From NCBI RefSeq assembly GCF_030362795.1, contig NZ_JAUCBM010000004.1:62001-126000 (forward strand): a DNA stretch of 64,000 nucleotides, in the 5' to 3' direction. This document shows positions 26,253-35,730 of this stretch, piece after piece (the first letter of the stretch is position 1; each line of letters begins with the position of its first letter). The translations under genes and the position numbers were made by a program. A model generated the notes under the pieces. The model saw only the letters and a program-made list of their open reading frames with translations, was not told where the DNA came from and did no database searches. The DNA is from Pseudochrobactrum kiredjianiae. GTDB lineage: Bacteria > Pseudomonadota > Alphaproteobacteria > Rhizobiales > Rhizobiaceae.

Positions 26253-26747
26253 TGCAATAATAAAACAACCACACAAGCCCTCGCCGTTCTTGATGCCTGC
26301 CGCATGGCGCAACTCATGATTACCACAGCCGAATCCTGCACCAGTGGCATGATTGCCGCCGCACTGACGGACATTGCCGGTTCCTCCGATGTTGTTGATT
26401 GCGGCTTTATCACCTATAGCAATGAAGCCAAAGCTTCTCTGATCGGTGTTTCTCACAGTTTGCTGCGCGAATTTGGTGCCGTATCCAAACCAGTCGCCAT
26501 CGCCATGGCCGAAGGTGCGCTGAAACATGCCCCGCAAGCTGGTATCTCTGTTGCCGTGACCGGCGTTGCTGGCCCCTCAGGCGGCACAGCAGAAAAACCG
26601 GTCGGACTGGTCTATATTGCCTGCGCCGGACAAAATTTTGAAACGCTGCATCAGGAATGCCGTTTCGGCAACCAATCGCGCGACGCTATCCGGTTAGCCA
26701 CAGTGCATGCCGCTTTTGCTCTTATTCTCAAAGCATTGAGTGATTGA
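26250..26747 (+). CDS. pncC: CinA-type nicotinamide-nucleotide amidohydrolase (PncC)
   Basis: Deamidates NMN to nicotinate mononucleotide in pyridine nucleotide recycling. The 165-residue protein is the C-terminal CinA domain alone, with TAESCTSGMIAAAL near the start and VTGVAGPSGGTAEKPVGLVY. The ATG at 26250 lies in the right arm of a dispersed palindromic repeat. The in-frame upstream stretch (MFPKSVQRFWDKN) is simply translated repeat and is not counted. A 22-codon open frame with a good AAAGGAAA site (ATG at 26192) ends at 26260, overlapping this start, so translation may be coupled. Located 71 bp after ispDF. Confidence 0.85.
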   Translation: MCNNKTTTQALAVLDACRMAQLMITTAESCTSGMIAAALTDIAGSSDVVDCGFITYSNEAKASLIGVSHSLLREFGAVSKPVAIAMAEGALKHAPQAGISVAVTGVAGPSGGTAEKPVGLVYIACAGQNFETLHQECRFGNQSRDAIRLATVHAAFALILKALSD

Positions 26748-26820
26748 TCCGTATCAATGTAATCCGCAGCGGCAGGCTTTAAAATTTAATCTTCAATCCT
26801 CCCTCAGATCAAGGAATTGT

Positions 26821-27558
26821 ATGATGCGTTTCAAAGATAAAGTCGTAATCGTCACCGGTGGTGCAAGCGGTATCGGTGAAGCCAGTGTCCGTGCCTTTGC
26901 CCGCGAAGGCGCTAAAGTGGTGATTGCAGACTTCGCTGATCACGGACAGGCTCTTGCCGATGAACTGGGCGCGGATAAAGCGCTGTTCATCAAAATTGAT
27001 GTGACAGATTCTGAAGCCGTTCAGGCGATGATTACCAAAACCGTGGCTCAGTTCGGTCGTCTCGATGTGATGTTCGCCAATGCCGGTATTGCTGCTGATG
27101 GGCCGATTGATGAACTCGAAGAAAGCGCGTGGCAACGCACCATCGATATTAACCTCGGCGGTGTTTATCTCTGCGACAAATATGCCATTCAGCAATTTCT
27201 CAAACAGGGCGGCGGTGTCATTGTCAATTGCGGTTCCATTCACAGCCATGTCGGCAAACGCGGTGTAACAGCCTATGCTGCGGCCAAAGGCGGCGTGAAA
27301 CTACTCACCCAGACTTTAGGGATTGAATACGGCGCGAAAGGTATTCGCGTGAATGCTGTCTGCCCTGGCTATATCGACACACCACTGCTCAGCCATATTC
27401 CGGATGACGCCAAAGAGAAATTAGTTGCCCTGCACCCGATGGGACGCCTTGGTCGTGCGGAAGAAGTGGCTAATGCAGTGCTGTTTCTCGCCAGTGATGA
27501 GGCTTCCTTTGTTACCGGCTCATCTCTGATGGTCGACGGCGGCTATACCGCACAATAA
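26821..27558 (+). CDS. Short-chain dehydrogenase/reductase (SDR family)
   Basis: A 246-residue classical NAD(P)-dependent oxidoreductase. The Rossmann motif TGGASGIG lies at about 14-21, NAG near 90, the catalytic Tyr-Lys pair in AYAAAKGG, and the C-terminal FVTGSSLMVDGGY. Asp in VIADFAD after the second strand favours NAD over NADP. The substrate cannot be told from the sequence. I start it at the ATG at 26821 (ATGATG, with AAGGAA upstream); a longer frame from 26740 overlaps cinA and lacks a ribosome site. It is the last gene of the plus-strand group, before a bidirectional terminator. Confidence 0.88.
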   Translation: MMRFKDKVVIVTGGASGIGEASVRAFAREGAKVVIADFADHGQALADELGADKALFIKIDVTDSEAVQAMITKTVAQFGRLDVMFANAGIAADGPIDELEESAWQRTIDINLGGVYLCDKYAIQQFLKQGGGVIVNCGSIHSHVGKRGVTAYAAAKGGVKLLTQTLGIEYGAKGIRVNAVCPGYIDTPLLSHIPDDAKEKLVALHPMGRLGRAEEVANAVLFLASDEASFVTGSSLMVDGGYTAQ

Positions 27559-27567
27559 AAAGACAAA

Positions 27568-27603
27568 TAAAAAAGCCGGACTGTTTTGCAGTCCGGCTTT
27601 TTG
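27568..27603. terminator. Bidirectional terminator between SDR and COQ10-like genes
   Basis: Stem AAAAAGCCGGACTG / CAGTCCGGCTTTTT with loop TTTTG; perfect 14-bp pairing with A- and T-runs at its ends, serving the two convergent genes. Confidence 0.93.
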
Positions 27604-27618
27604 TACGATTACTAAAAC

Positions 27619-28077
27619 TCAGGCTTGGATGCCATAAATCTGATCGGCACGTTTTTCAAAAGCTTCGGCAAATTTGCGAAATGCCAGATCGAACATTGAT
27701 CCCATCACCAGTCCGAGCGTGCGGCTTTTAAATTCATAATCAATGAAGAAATCCACATCGCTCTGCGAACCGTCACCCACCGGCACAAATGTCCAACGGT
27801 TGTCGAGATAGCGGAACGGCCCGTCAATATATTTGACCTCGATCACACGCTCATCCGGTTTCAGCAGCACCTGTGTGGTGAATGTCTCACGGATCAGTTT
27901 GTAACCAACGGTCATATCGGCAACCAGTAGTGTTTTCCCGTCGCGCTCTTTACGGGAGCGAATGGTCAATGCCTCACACATCGGTACAAATTGCGGATAA
28001 GTCTCAACATCCGCGACAAGAGCAAACATTTGCTCCGCGCGGTGCTGAACCTGACGTGTGGCAGTAAATTGCGGCAT
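27619..28077 (-). CDS. COQ10/RatA-like START-domain protein
   Basis: A 152-residue polyketide-cyclase/START-fold protein of the family that binds ubiquinone in mitochondria (COQ10) and is called RatA in Escherichia coli, where it was reported to affect ribosome assembly. The family signatures are the N-terminal VQHRAEQMFALVADVETYPQFVPMCE pattern (residues 10-35), GPFRYLDNRW and the C-terminal helix with FAEAFEKRADQIY. In alphaproteobacteria a lipid or quinone chaperone role is the likelier one. It lies 21 bp downstream of lipA and is probably co-transcribed. Confidence 0.85.
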   Translation of the reverse strand: MPQFTATRQVQHRAEQMFALVADVETYPQFVPMCEALTIRSRKERDGKTLLVADMTVGYKLIRETFTTQVLLKPDERVIEVKYIDGPFRYLDNRWTFVPVGDGSQSDVDFFIDYEFKSRTLGLVMGSMFDLAFRKFAEAFEKRADQIYGIQA

Positions 28078-28098
28078 AAGCTTATCAGTTATACTGTT

Positions 28099-29067
28099 TT
28101 AGTTACGGCTGGCGATCAGAGCTTCACGAGCTGCACGCAGCTTGGCAAAATCATCGCCCGCATGGTGCGATGAACGGGTCAGCGGGCTGGAAGCAACCAG
28201 CAGGAAGCCCTTGGTTTTACCAATTGTTGCGAAAGATTTGAACTCATCCGGTGTCACATAGCGGATAACCGCATGGTGCTTACGGGTTGGCTGCAAATAC
28301 TGACCAATGGTCATGAAATCCACATCAGCCGAACGCAGATCATCCATCAGCTGCAGAATTTCATTACGCTCTTCGCCCAGACCAACCATGATACCTGACT
28401 TGGTGAAAATGGTAGGGTCGAGTTCTTTCACACGCTGCAACAGACGCAGGGAGTGGAAGTAACGAGCACCCGGACGCACTTTAAGATAGTTGGACGGCAC
28501 AGTTTCCAGATTGTGGTTGAACACATCCGGGCGCGCTTTAACAACGATCTCCAGAGCACCTTCCTTACGCAGGAAGTCCGGTGTCAGAATTTCGATTGTA
28601 GTCTGCGGGCTGGCTGCGCGGATTGCGTGAATCACTTCAGCAAAATGCTGTGCGCCGCCATCGGCCAGATCATCGCGGTCAACGGAAGTGATAACCACAT
28701 GGGTCAGCCCCATCTGTTTCACGGCCTTGGCCACATTTTCCGGCTCATTAGGATCAAGTGTCGTCGGGATACCGGTCGATACGTTACAGAAAGCACAGGC
28801 ACGGGTGCAAATTTCACCCATAATCATAAATGTCGCGTGTTTCTTATCCCAACACTCGCCGATATTCGGGCAACCTGCTTCCTCACAAACTGTCACCAGC
28901 TTGTTGGAGCGCACGATATCACGGGTTTCGCCATAGCCGCGTGAGGTCGGTGCCTTCACACGAATCCAGTCAGGCTTTTTCAAAAGTGCTGTGTCGGGCC
29001 GGTTGGCCTTCTCAGGATGACGAAGGCGTTTTCTGTCGTCGTTTACCGTGTCCAGAAGCGTAACCAT
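28099..29067 (-). CDS. lipA: Lipoyl synthase
   Basis: Radical-SAM enzyme that inserts two sulfurs into octanoyl groups on lipoyl domains, such as those of PdhB and PdhC encoded nearby. Both iron-sulfur clusters are visible: the auxiliary cluster Cys61, Cys66, Cys72 ([12 protein letters not shown]) and the radical-SAM cluster Cys87, Cys91, Cys94 (CTRACAFC). The C-terminal [15 protein letters not shown] carries the family's RSSYHAG-type motif. 322 residues, ATG at 29067. It stands downstream of lpdA and a small membrane protein gene on the same strand, a functional cluster with the pyruvate dehydrogenase genes. Confidence 0.97.
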   Translation of the reverse strand: MVTLLDTVNDDRKRLRHPEKANRPDTALLKKPDWIRVKAPTSRGYGETRDIVRSNKLVTVCEEAGCPNIGECWDKKHATFMIMGEICTRACAFCNVSTGIPTTLDPNEPENVAKAVKQMGLTHVVITSVDRDDLADGGAQHFAEVIHAIRAASPQTTIEILTPDFLRKEGALEIVVKARPDVFNHNLETVPSNYLKVRPGARYFHSLRLLQRVKELDPTIFTKSGIMVGLGEERNEILQLMDDLRSADVDFMTIGQYLQPTRKHHAVIRYVTPDEFKSFATIGKTKGFLLVASSPLTRSSHHAGDDFAKLRAAREALIASRN

Positions 29068-29247
29068 ATGTCTTTCCCAAAACGGCCGAAAAGGCCTTCA
29101 GATTTCGTATCACCGGAAAAACCGGCAAGAATAGTGCGCCTGCATAGCAGGGAGGAGGTCAGAGGTAAACAAATATGCTTTAAACCCTGCCCGCCTCAAA
29201 TGCCGTAACAGCTCATATAGGCTGTTCAGCTTTTTATACAACCGGAC

Positions 29248-29511
29248 TCAGCGTCGCGCCGCCTCACCCAGTGCTTTGAACACCAATGCCCAGATCAAAC
29301 CGAAGCAAAATCCGGCTGCGCCCAGCGCCAGTGTCACTGTCCATACGCCATACCAGCCGGAAAGCGCATAGCCATTGATTGAAATCACGTTACCGGCCAA
29401 AAAACTAAGCGCAGATACACCAAAACCGAGCCCGAGACCAATCAGCGTTGAATATTTCAACACTGTCAGAGCGGCCTTACGAAAGGGATATCCGTCTTTA
29501 ATCAGCGGCAC
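29248..29511 (-). CDS. Small membrane protein of unknown function
   Basis: An 87-residue protein with two strong hydrophobic segments, at about 17-40 and 53-78, separated by a short loop (INGYALSGWYG). I do not recognise a family function. The start is GTG at 29511 with AAAGGA 6-7 bases upstream. It lies between lpdA (60 bp upstream) and lipA (180 bp downstream) on the same strand, so co-expression with the pyruvate dehydrogenase cluster is likely. Glycine-rich helices suggest a small helical-hairpin membrane protein. Confidence 0.75.
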   Translation of the reverse strand: MPLIKDGYPFRKAALTVLKYSTLIGLGLGFGVSALSFLAGNVISINGYALSGWYGVWTVTLALGAAGFCFGLIWALVFKALGEAARR

Positions 29512-29530
29512 ATAATTTCCTTTGGTTCAA

Positions 29531-29555
29531 GTGGCCGGATTTTAACTCCGGCCAC
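29531..29555. other. Hairpin between lpdA and the small membrane protein gene
   Basis: Perfect 8-bp stem GTGGCCGG / CCGGCCAC with a 9-nt loop. There is no T-run on either side, so it is probably an mRNA processing or stability structure and not a terminator. Confidence 0.5.
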
Positions 29556-29571
29556 ATCTGCATTTCAGCAC

Positions 29572-31023
29572 TTAGATATTGATAGCCTTGCCATAAGCAT
29601 CCAGCACACTTTCCTTCATAGTTTCGGAAATTGTCGGATGCGGGAATACGGTGTGCATCAGTTCTTCTTCAGTGGTTTCCAAGTTCATGGCAACCACAAA
29701 GCCCTGAATGAGCTCGGTTACTTCTGCACCAACCAGATGGGCGCCAAGCAACTGACCGGTCTTCTTATCGAAAACAGTCTTAACCAGACCCTGATCTTCG
29801 CCCAGAGCAATCGCTTTACCGTTCGCAACAAACGGGAAGCGGCCTACGCGGATATCATAACCCTGCTCTTTGGCTTTTGCTTCGGTCAGGCCGACAGAAG
29901 CCACCTGCGGGTTACAATAGGTGCAACCCGGAACCTTGGCTTTATCCAGCGGATGAACATTTGGCAGACCTGCGATTTTCTCAACGCAGATAACAGCTTC
30001 ATGCTCAGCTTTATGTGCCAGCATCGGCGCACCGGCTACGTCACCGATGGCATAAATACCGGCAACACTGGTCTTGCAATATTCGTCAGCAACGATGCAG
30101 CCACGGTCGGTTTTTACACCAACAGATTCAAGGCCGATATTTTCGATATTGCCCTGTACACCCACAGCCGAGATCATACGATCAACGGTCAGTGTCTGCA
30201 CTTTACCGTCTTTGGTCTCAACATGAGCGGTCACGGAATTCGCGCCCTTCTCAACCTTCGAAACTTTAGCTTCAGTGATGATTTTCAGGCCGCGCTTTTC
30301 AAGCTGCTTACGGGCAAAGGCGGAGATTTCCGCATCTTCAACCGGCATGATATTCGACATCAGTTCAACAACAGTCACGTCAACGCCCATGTCGTTGTAG
30401 AACGAAGCGAATTCGATACCGATCGCGCCCGAGCCCATAACCAGCATGGTCTTTGGCAGTTCTTGCGGAACCATGGCTTCGAAATAGGTCCAGATCAGCT
30501 TGCCATCCGGCTCAATGCCCGGCAATGCACGCGGACGTGCGCCAGTCGCAATGATGATGTGCTTGGCTGTATAAGTCCCTTCACCGAGTGTATTCTTTGG
30601 CTGCGGAGCCTGCGGCTGCATCGGTGCCTTGCTGGTCTTGCCAACAATGATTTCGCCCGGCTTGGTGATCTTGGCTTCGCCCCAGATCACATCAACCTTG
30701 TTCTTTTTCATCAGAAAGCCAACGCCGCCGTTCATGCGCTCGGCAATGCCGCGCGAACGGGCAACAACAGCACTGATATCCGCTGTAATGGTGCCTTCCA
30801 GCTTTAATCCGTAATTTTTGGCATGTTCTGCCAGATGCTTAACTTCAGCGGAACGCAGCAGCGCCTTGGTCGGGATACAACCCCAGTTCGAGCAGATACC
30901 AGCCAGATGCTCACGCTCAACAACAGCGGTTTTCAAGCCAAGCTGCGCTGCACGAATAGCGGCCACATAACCACCCGGACCGGCACCGACTACAATAACG
31001 TCGTAACTGTTGGACACGCTCAT
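29572..31023 (-). CDS. lpdA: Dihydrolipoyl dehydrogenase (E3)
   Basis: Flavoprotein that re-oxidises dihydrolipoyl groups of the pyruvate dehydrogenase complex with NAD. The FAD motif GAGPGGY lies at 13-19, the redox disulfide Cys44-Cys49 in GICSNWGCIPTKAL, an NAD site in VMGSGAIGIEFASFY, and the C-terminal HPTISE with the catalytic His-Glu pair. 483 residues, slightly long because of a Gln/Pro-rich insertion (SKAPMQPQAPQPKN) near residue 135. ATG at 31023, AAGGAGA upstream. It lies downstream of pdhC and an SGNH hydrolase gene. A B-type palindromic repeat sits 62 bp upstream of the start. Confidence 0.96.
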   Translation of the reverse strand: MSVSNSYDVIVVGAGPGGYVAAIRAAQLGLKTAVVEREHLAGICSNWGCIPTKALLRSAEVKHLAEHAKNYGLKLEGTITADISAVVARSRGIAERMNGGVGFLMKKNKVDVIWGEAKITKPGEIIVGKTSKAPMQPQAPQPKNTLGEGTYTAKHIIIATGARPRALPGIEPDGKLIWTYFEAMVPQELPKTMLVMGSGAIGIEFASFYNDMGVDVTVVELMSNIMPVEDAEISAFARKQLEKRGLKIITEAKVSKVEKGANSVTAHVETKDGKVQTLTVDRMISAVGVQGNIENIGLESVGVKTDRGCIVADEYCKTSVAGIYAIGDVAGAPMLAHKAEHEAVICVEKIAGLPNVHPLDKAKVPGCTYCNPQVASVGLTEAKAKEQGYDIRVGRFPFVANGKAIALGEDQGLVKTVFDKKTGQLLGAHLVGAEVTELIQGFVVAMNLETTEEELMHTVFPHPTISETMKESVLDAYGKAINI

Positions 31024-31084
31024 TCTCCTTGAATGGTTTCTATGCCGGTTACCGGCGCATCATTCATTTTATCTATTTGTTTTC

Positions 31085-31128
31085 GCGTATCTTGATCCGA
31101 AAACCGCTTCACACTTTTCGGGATACGC
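31085..31128. repeat. B-type palindromic repeat upstream of lpdA
   Basis: Arms GCGTATC / GATACGC, core CCGAAAA / TTTTCGG, and middle CCGCTTCACAC (the inverted form of the GTGTGAAGCGG core). It lies between the SGNH gene stop and the lpdA start. Confidence 0.88.
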
Positions 31129-31136
31129 TCTTATAA

Positions 31137-31775
31137 CTACAAACCCAGTATCAGGCGCACAACAGGCTCCAGTGCCTGCCCGATTGCCCGTGTATTCTCT
31201 GCATCCAGATGCACACCGTCCAGCGGCGTGGTTTTGGCAACGCCGGATGCGTCAAAGAAATTGCATTCCGTCTCATCTGCAAGATCCGACAGCAGCAATC
31301 CCAGCTTGCGCGATTCCGCAATGCCACCGGCAAAAAGCGAGGCAAAAAACGGATCAGCGCTTTCGCAAATATGCGGCGGCGCAACAATCAAAATATCCGG
31401 CGCCGCATAACCTTCACGATACGGATGGTTGCGGATTTGCTGGATCAGTCTGCGTGTTCCGCAATGGCTGGAAAAAGCATCGCCTGCAACCTGCGGCTTC
31501 ATATCATTGCTGCCGAGCAGAATGATCACCAGATCAAGCGGTGCATGGGTACCCAGCAATGTCGGCAGAATACGCGAACCGTTACGGTCTTCCGGCGCAG
31601 TATAATCGTCAAAAGCAGTGGTGCGTCCGTTCAATCCTTCAGCAATCACATGTGCCTGAGAACCGAGCGCCTTCTGCAAAACAGATGGCCAGCGGTCTTC
31701 CAGAGGTAAACGCTCACCATCCGGTGCCTGATAGCCCCAGGTCAGTGAATCACCAAAACATAAAACTGACTTCAT
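31137..31775 (-). CDS. SGNH/GDSL-type esterase
   Basis: A 212-residue hydrolase of the SGNH fold. Nucleophile Ser10 lies in FGDSLTWGY, the Gly in block II in AEGLNGRTT, Asn90 in GSNDMKP, and Asp186 and His189 in DGVHLD. It has no signal peptide, so it is cytoplasmic. It most resembles arylesterase/acyl-hydrolase members of the family; the substrate is unknown. The gene sits between pdhC and lpdA on the same strand, separated from pdhC by a strong hairpin at 31801-31834. ATG at 31775, AAAGGCGGAAAC before it. Confidence 0.85.
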   Translation of the reverse strand: MKSVLCFGDSLTWGYQAPDGERLPLEDRWPSVLQKALGSQAHVIAEGLNGRTTAFDDYTAPEDRNGSRILPTLLGTHAPLDLVIILLGSNDMKPQVAGDAFSSHCGTRRLIQQIRNHPYREGYAAPDILIVAPPHICESADPFFASLFAGGIAESRKLGLLLSDLADETECNFFDASGVAKTTPLDGVHLDAENTRAIGQALEPVVRLILGL

Positions 31776-31800
31776 GTTTCCGCCTTTTGCGAGAAAGGAA

Positions 31801-31834
31801 CGGCGCCTCAGAAAACTGAGGCGCCTGTTTTTTT
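31801..31834. terminator. Strong hairpin after pdhC, terminator or attenuator
   Basis: Perfect 10-bp stem GGCGCCTCAG / CTGAGGCGCC with a 4-nt loop. The plus strand carries a T-run after it; the minus strand, on which the genes lie, carries only GTTCCTTTC. It probably reduces but does not fully stop read-through from pdhC to the SGNH and lpdA genes. Confidence 0.6.
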
Positions 31835-31835
31835 C

Positions 31836-33191
31836 TTAGACCAGCAGGCTCAGCGGGTTTTCAATGTAGTTCTTGAAAACCTTCGCCAGTTCTGCAGCCA
31901 AAGCGCCGTCAACGGCACGATGGTCGGTGGAAAGCGTAACAGACATGACGTTTGCCACAGCCAGTTCGCCGTTTTTAACGACTGCACGCTGTTCACCGGC
32001 ACCAACTGCAAAGATTGTTGCATGTGGCGGGTTGATGATCGCAGCGAAGTCTTTCACACCGAACATACCGAGGTTGGACACCGAAGTGGTACCGCCCTGA
32101 TATTCAGTTGGCTTCAGCTTACGGTCGCGGGCGCGCTTGGCCAGATCTTTCATCTCGTTGGAGATGGCAGAAAGTGCCTTGGTTTCTGCGCCGCGAACGA
32201 TTGGCGTGATCAGACCACCCGGAATGGAAACGGCAACGCCGACATCCGAATGTTTGTGCTTGACCATGCCTGCATCAGTCCAGGACACGTTGGCCTCAGG
32301 AATATCACGCAGCGCCAGAGCTGTTGCTTTGATAACCAGATCGTTGACCGACAGCTTGTACGCAGGTACTTCGCCTTTTTCAGTCTTGATAACCGGTGCA
32401 GCAGCATTGAGCTGTGCGCGCAGAGCCAGCAGAGCATCCAGTTCGCAATCAATCGTCAGATAAAAATGCGGAACCGTCAACTTGGATTCCATCAGGCGGC
32501 GCGCAATAACCTTACGCATACCGTCATGTGGTACCAACTCGTATGAGCCTTCCTCAAACATTTTGAGGGTCGCTTCATCCGATGCGCCGGAAGCAACAGC
32601 AGCCTGAGGTGCTGCAGCACTTGGTGTTGCGGCAACAGGTGCTTTAACGCCGGAAGCAATCGCAGTTTCAACGTCCTTACGGACGATGCGGCCATGCGGA
32701 CCGGTGCCGGAAACGGCAGACAGTTCAACGCCGGCTTCTTTAGCGATGCGACGTGCCAACGGCGAAGCGAACAGACGTTCGCCTTTTGCGGCAGGAGCAG
32801 CAACCGGAGCCGGAGCAGCAGCAGGCGGAGGTGTTGCAGCCGGAGCCGCAGCAACTGGTGCCGGTGCGGCTGCAGGAGCAGCTTCAGCCTTTGGAGCAGC
32901 GGCAGGTGCATCACCCGAAGCTGCCTTGGCAGCTTCAGCAACATCTTCACCTTCTTCTGCCAGAACGGCGATCAGGGCATTGACCTTCACGCCTTCAGTG
33001 CCGCCAGCAACAACCAGCTTGGCCACGATACCTTCATCAACAGCTTCCACTTCCATGGTCGCCTTGTCGGTTTCGATCTCGGCAATAACGTCACCTGCGG
33101 AGACTTTATCGCCTTCTTTGACCAGCCATTTTGCCAGATTACCTTCTTCCATTGTCGGAGAAAGAGCCGGCATCGTAATTTTGATAGCCAT
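31836..33191 (-). CDS. pdhC: Dihydrolipoamide acetyltransferase (E2) of pyruvate dehydrogenase
   Basis: Core of the pyruvate dehydrogenase complex; transfers acetyl groups from lipoyl-lysine to CoA. A single N-terminal lipoyl domain has Lys43 ([10 protein letters not shown]). An Ala/Pro-rich flexible linker follows (about 85-135), then the peripheral-subunit-binding domain ([17 protein letters not shown], about 140-175), a second linker and the catalytic domain ending with the active-site DHRAVDG (His424). 451 residues, ATG at 33191, 16 bp after the pdhB stop. The linker's repetitive codons give long false open frames on the other strand. Confidence 0.97.
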   Translation of the reverse strand: MAIKITMPALSPTMEEGNLAKWLVKEGDKVSAGDVIAEIETDKATMEVEAVDEGIVAKLVVAGGTEGVKVNALIAVLAEEGEDVAEAAKAASGDAPAAAPKAEAAPAAAPAPVAAAPAATPPPAAAPAPVAAPAAKGERLFASPLARRIAKEAGVELSAVSGTGPHGRIVRKDVETAIASGVKAPVAATPSAAAPQAAVASGASDEATLKMFEEGSYELVPHDGMRKVIARRLMESKLTVPHFYLTIDCELDALLALRAQLNAAAPVIKTEKGEVPAYKLSVNDLVIKATALALRDIPEANVSWTDAGMVKHKHSDVGVAVSIPGGLITPIVRGAETKALSAISNEMKDLAKRARDRKLKPTEYQGGTTSVSNLGMFGVKDFAAIINPPHATIFAVGAGEQRAVVKNGELAVANVMSVTLSTDHRAVDGALAAELAKVFKNYIENPLSLLV

Positions 33192-33207
33192 GGTTTTGTC
33201 CTTCCCC

Positions 33208-34611
33208 TTAACGAGTGTAGGTTACAGCTTTAACGGCCTCAACTACTTCCGCAACCGATGGCAGAGCCAGCTTTTCGAGGTTGGCGGCATATGGCATTGG
33301 CACGTCTTTACCGGCGATGGTCATGATCGGCGCATCGAGATAATCGAAAGCCTGCTGCATCACGCGGGTTGCAATTTCTGTACCCACGGAAGACTGCGGG
33401 TAGCCTTCTTCAACAGTGACGAGACGACCGGTCTTTTTGACCGATTCAATCACAGTCGGCATATCCATCGGACGGATGGTACGCAGATCGATGATTTCAA
33501 CGTCGATGCCAATTTCAGCCAGCTCTTCAGCAGCTTTGATCGCATAGGTCATGCCGATACCGAAGGACACGATGGTCGCATCTTTACCGACTTTGTGAAT
33601 GCGGGCTTTACCGATCGGCAATACGAAATCTTCAATGTCCGGCACATCAAATGTGTGGCCGTACATAACTTCGTTTTCAAGGAAGATGATCGGGTTAGGA
33701 TCGCGGATAGCCGCCTTGAGCAGACCTTTAGCATCAGCAGCCGAATAAGGCATGATGACCTTCAGACCCGGAATATGGCTGTACCATGCAGCATAGCACT
33801 GGGAGTGCTGCGCGCCAACGCGGGCTGCGGCACCCGAAGGACCGCGAAACACCATAGGTGCGCCCATCTGACCACCGGACATATACAATGTCTTGGCAGC
33901 AGAGTTGATGATCTGGTCAATCGCCTGCATGGCAAAGTTGAAGGTCATGAACTCAACAATCGGACGCAAGCCCGTGTAAGCCGCACCGACACCGATACCG
34001 GCGAAGCCGTGTTCGGTAATTGGTGTATCGACAACGCGCTTGTCACCGAATTCAGCCAGAAGGCCTTTGGTTACCTTGTAGGCACCTTCATATTCAGCAA
34101 CTTCTTCACCCATAACGAAAACGTCAGGGTCGCGGCGCATTTCTTCAGCCATCGCGTCACGCAATGCGTCACGAACAGTGGTCGGCACCATCTTTGTGCC
34201 AGCCGGAATATCCGGATCATTAGCAACTTCGAGTTTAGGCGCAGCAGGAACCGGAGCAGCAGGTGTTGAAGCACCTGGCTTCTCGCCGCCAACAACTGGC
34301 GCTTCAGAAGTAACCATTGTCTGCTGAGCAGCGGCAGGCGCAGCTGCGCCAATGCTATCGGCACTTTCGCCGTCAGCAAGCAATACAGCGATAGCTGTAT
34401 TCACTTTTACGCCTTCGGTGCCTTCAGCAATCAGCAGTTTGCCGATGGTGCCTTCGTCAACAGCTTCCACTTCCATGGTCGCTTTATCGGTTTCAATCTC
34501 AGCAATGACATCACCGGAAGTGACTTTATCACCTTCCTTTTTCAGCCACTTGGAGAGTTTGCCCTCTTCCATTGTCGGGGAGAGCGCTGGCATAAGAATT
34601 TCAACAGGCAT
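33208..34611 (-). CDS. pdhB: Pyruvate dehydrogenase E1 beta subunit with N-terminal lipoyl domain
   Basis: With PdhA, decarboxylates pyruvate using thiamine diphosphate. The first 80 residues are a full lipoyl domain (Lys43 in [10 protein letters not shown]) joined by an Ala/Pro linker to the transketolase-like beta subunit (about 140-467). This extra lipoyl domain on E1-beta is characteristic of alphaproteobacteria, so the complex carries lipoate on both E1 and E2. The lipoyl part is a close paralogue of that in PdhC. ATG at 34611, 12 bp after pdhA. Confidence 0.97.
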   Translation of the reverse strand: MPVEILMPALSPTMEEGKLSKWLKKEGDKVTSGDVIAEIETDKATMEVEAVDEGTIGKLLIAEGTEGVKVNTAIAVLLADGESADSIGAAAPAAAQQTMVTSEAPVVGGEKPGASTPAAPVPAAPKLEVANDPDIPAGTKMVPTTVRDALRDAMAEEMRRDPDVFVMGEEVAEYEGAYKVTKGLLAEFGDKRVVDTPITEHGFAGIGVGAAYTGLRPIVEFMTFNFAMQAIDQIINSAAKTLYMSGGQMGAPMVFRGPSGAAARVGAQHSQCYAAWYSHIPGLKVIMPYSAADAKGLLKAAIRDPNPIIFLENEVMYGHTFDVPDIEDFVLPIGKARIHKVGKDATIVSFGIGMTYAIKAAEELAEIGIDVEIIDLRTIRPMDMPTVIESVKKTGRLVTVEEGYPQSSVGTEIATRVMQQAFDYLDAPIMTIAGKDVPMPYAANLEKLALPSVAEVVEAVKAVTYTR

Positions 34612-34623
34612 AGCGCTCGCTCC

Positions 34624-35664
34624 TTACAGCAGAATATCAGTGTAGAGTTCAGATGCATCCGGCTCCGGATCATGCTGTGCAAAGTCTGCTGAATCAGCAA
34701 CAATGTCACGCACTTCCTTATCAATCGCCTTCAGGTCATCTTCCGAGAACCAGCCATTATCCATCATGCGGTATTTAGCCTGCTCGATCGGATCATGCTC
34801 GGAGCGCATTTTCTGCACTTCGTCTTTGCTGCGGTATTTCGCAGGGTCGGACATCGAGTGACCACGGTAACGATAGGTCTGCATTTCGAGAATGATCGGG
34901 CCCTTGCCGGAACGTGCCCATTCCAGTGCTTCTTCACTGGCGGCGTTCACAGCGCGCACATCCATACCATCAACCTGAATACCAGGAATATTGAAGGACA
35001 GACCGCGACGGGAGAAATCGGTTTCAGCCGAAGCGCGGGTTACAGCAGTACCCATTGCGTAACGGTTGTTTTCGATCACATAAACAACTGGCAGCTTCCA
35101 GAGCGATGCCATGTTGAAGCTTTCGTAAACCTGACCCTGGTTGGCAGCACCGTCACCAAAATAGGTGATGGAAACACTGTCATTACCGCGGTAGCGGTTT
35201 GCAAAAGCCAGACCGGTGCCGAGCGAAACCTGCGCACCAACGATACCGTGACCGCCGTAGAAATGCTTCTCTTTCGAGAACATATGCATCGAGCCGCCCT
35301 TGCCTTTCGACAAGCCGCCCTGACGTCCGGTCAGCTCGGCCATTACGCCGCGCGCGCTCATACCGGCTGCAAGCATGTGACCGTGATCACGATAGGCTGT
35401 AATAACCTGATCGCCTTCACGCATGGCCTTCTGCATACCGACAACAACAGCTTCCTGACCGATGTAAAGGTGACAGAAACCGCCGATGAAGCCCATACCA
35501 TAGAGCTGCCCGGCTTTTTCTTCAAAGCGACGGATCAGCAACATCTCACGATAAGCGTGAAGATCTTCTTCCTTGGTGAACTGATTAGGCTGGGGTGCCT
35601 TGAGAGTATTCGACAGAGCTGCCTGCGATTTACCCGCAGCAGTTTTTTGTGCCCTAGGTGCCAT
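34624..35664 (-). CDS. pdhA: Pyruvate dehydrogenase E1 alpha subunit
   Basis: Thiamine-diphosphate-binding subunit of the E1 component. The cofactor motif GDGAANQGQVYESFN ending in IENN is visible at about 195-225, and the phosphorylation-loop-like region YRYRGHSMSDPAKYRSKDE follows. 346 residues, ATG at 35664 with a GGGAG site. It is the first gene of pdhABC. The spacer to ftsB (35665-35795) contains an A+T-rich promoter-like region and the perfect palindrome at 35731-35744, so the operon probably has its own regulated promoter. Confidence 0.97.
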   Translation of the reverse strand: MAPRAQKTAAGKSQAALSNTLKAPQPNQFTKEEDLHAYREMLLIRRFEEKAGQLYGMGFIGGFCHLYIGQEAVVVGMQKAMREGDQVITAYRDHGHMLAAGMSARGVMAELTGRQGGLSKGKGGSMHMFSKEKHFYGGHGIVGAQVSLGTGLAFANRYRGNDSVSITYFGDGAANQGQVYESFNMASLWKLPVVYVIENNRYAMGTAVTRASAETDFSRRGLSFNIPGIQVDGMDVRAVNAASEEALEWARSGKGPIILEMQTYRYRGHSMSDPAKYRSKDEVQKMRSEHDPIEQAKYRMMDNGWFSEDDLKAIDKEVRDIVADSADFAQHDPEPDASELYTDILL

Positions 35665-35730
35665 ATTTTGCTCCCTGTTATGGTGAGCGCAGAATAAACC
35701 TCATCGGCAAAACTTACAATACACTAAAAC

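Noticed and set aside
29638-30807. A 389-codon open frame on the plus strand opposite lpdA
   Set aside because: Shadow of lpdA; composition is Asn/His/Phe-rich as expected for antisense translation.
32686-34269. A 527-codon open frame on the plus strand opposite pdhB and pdhC
   Set aside because: It consists largely of Ala/Gly-rich translation of the Ala/Pro linkers and lipoyl domains read backwards; no ribosome site and no family.
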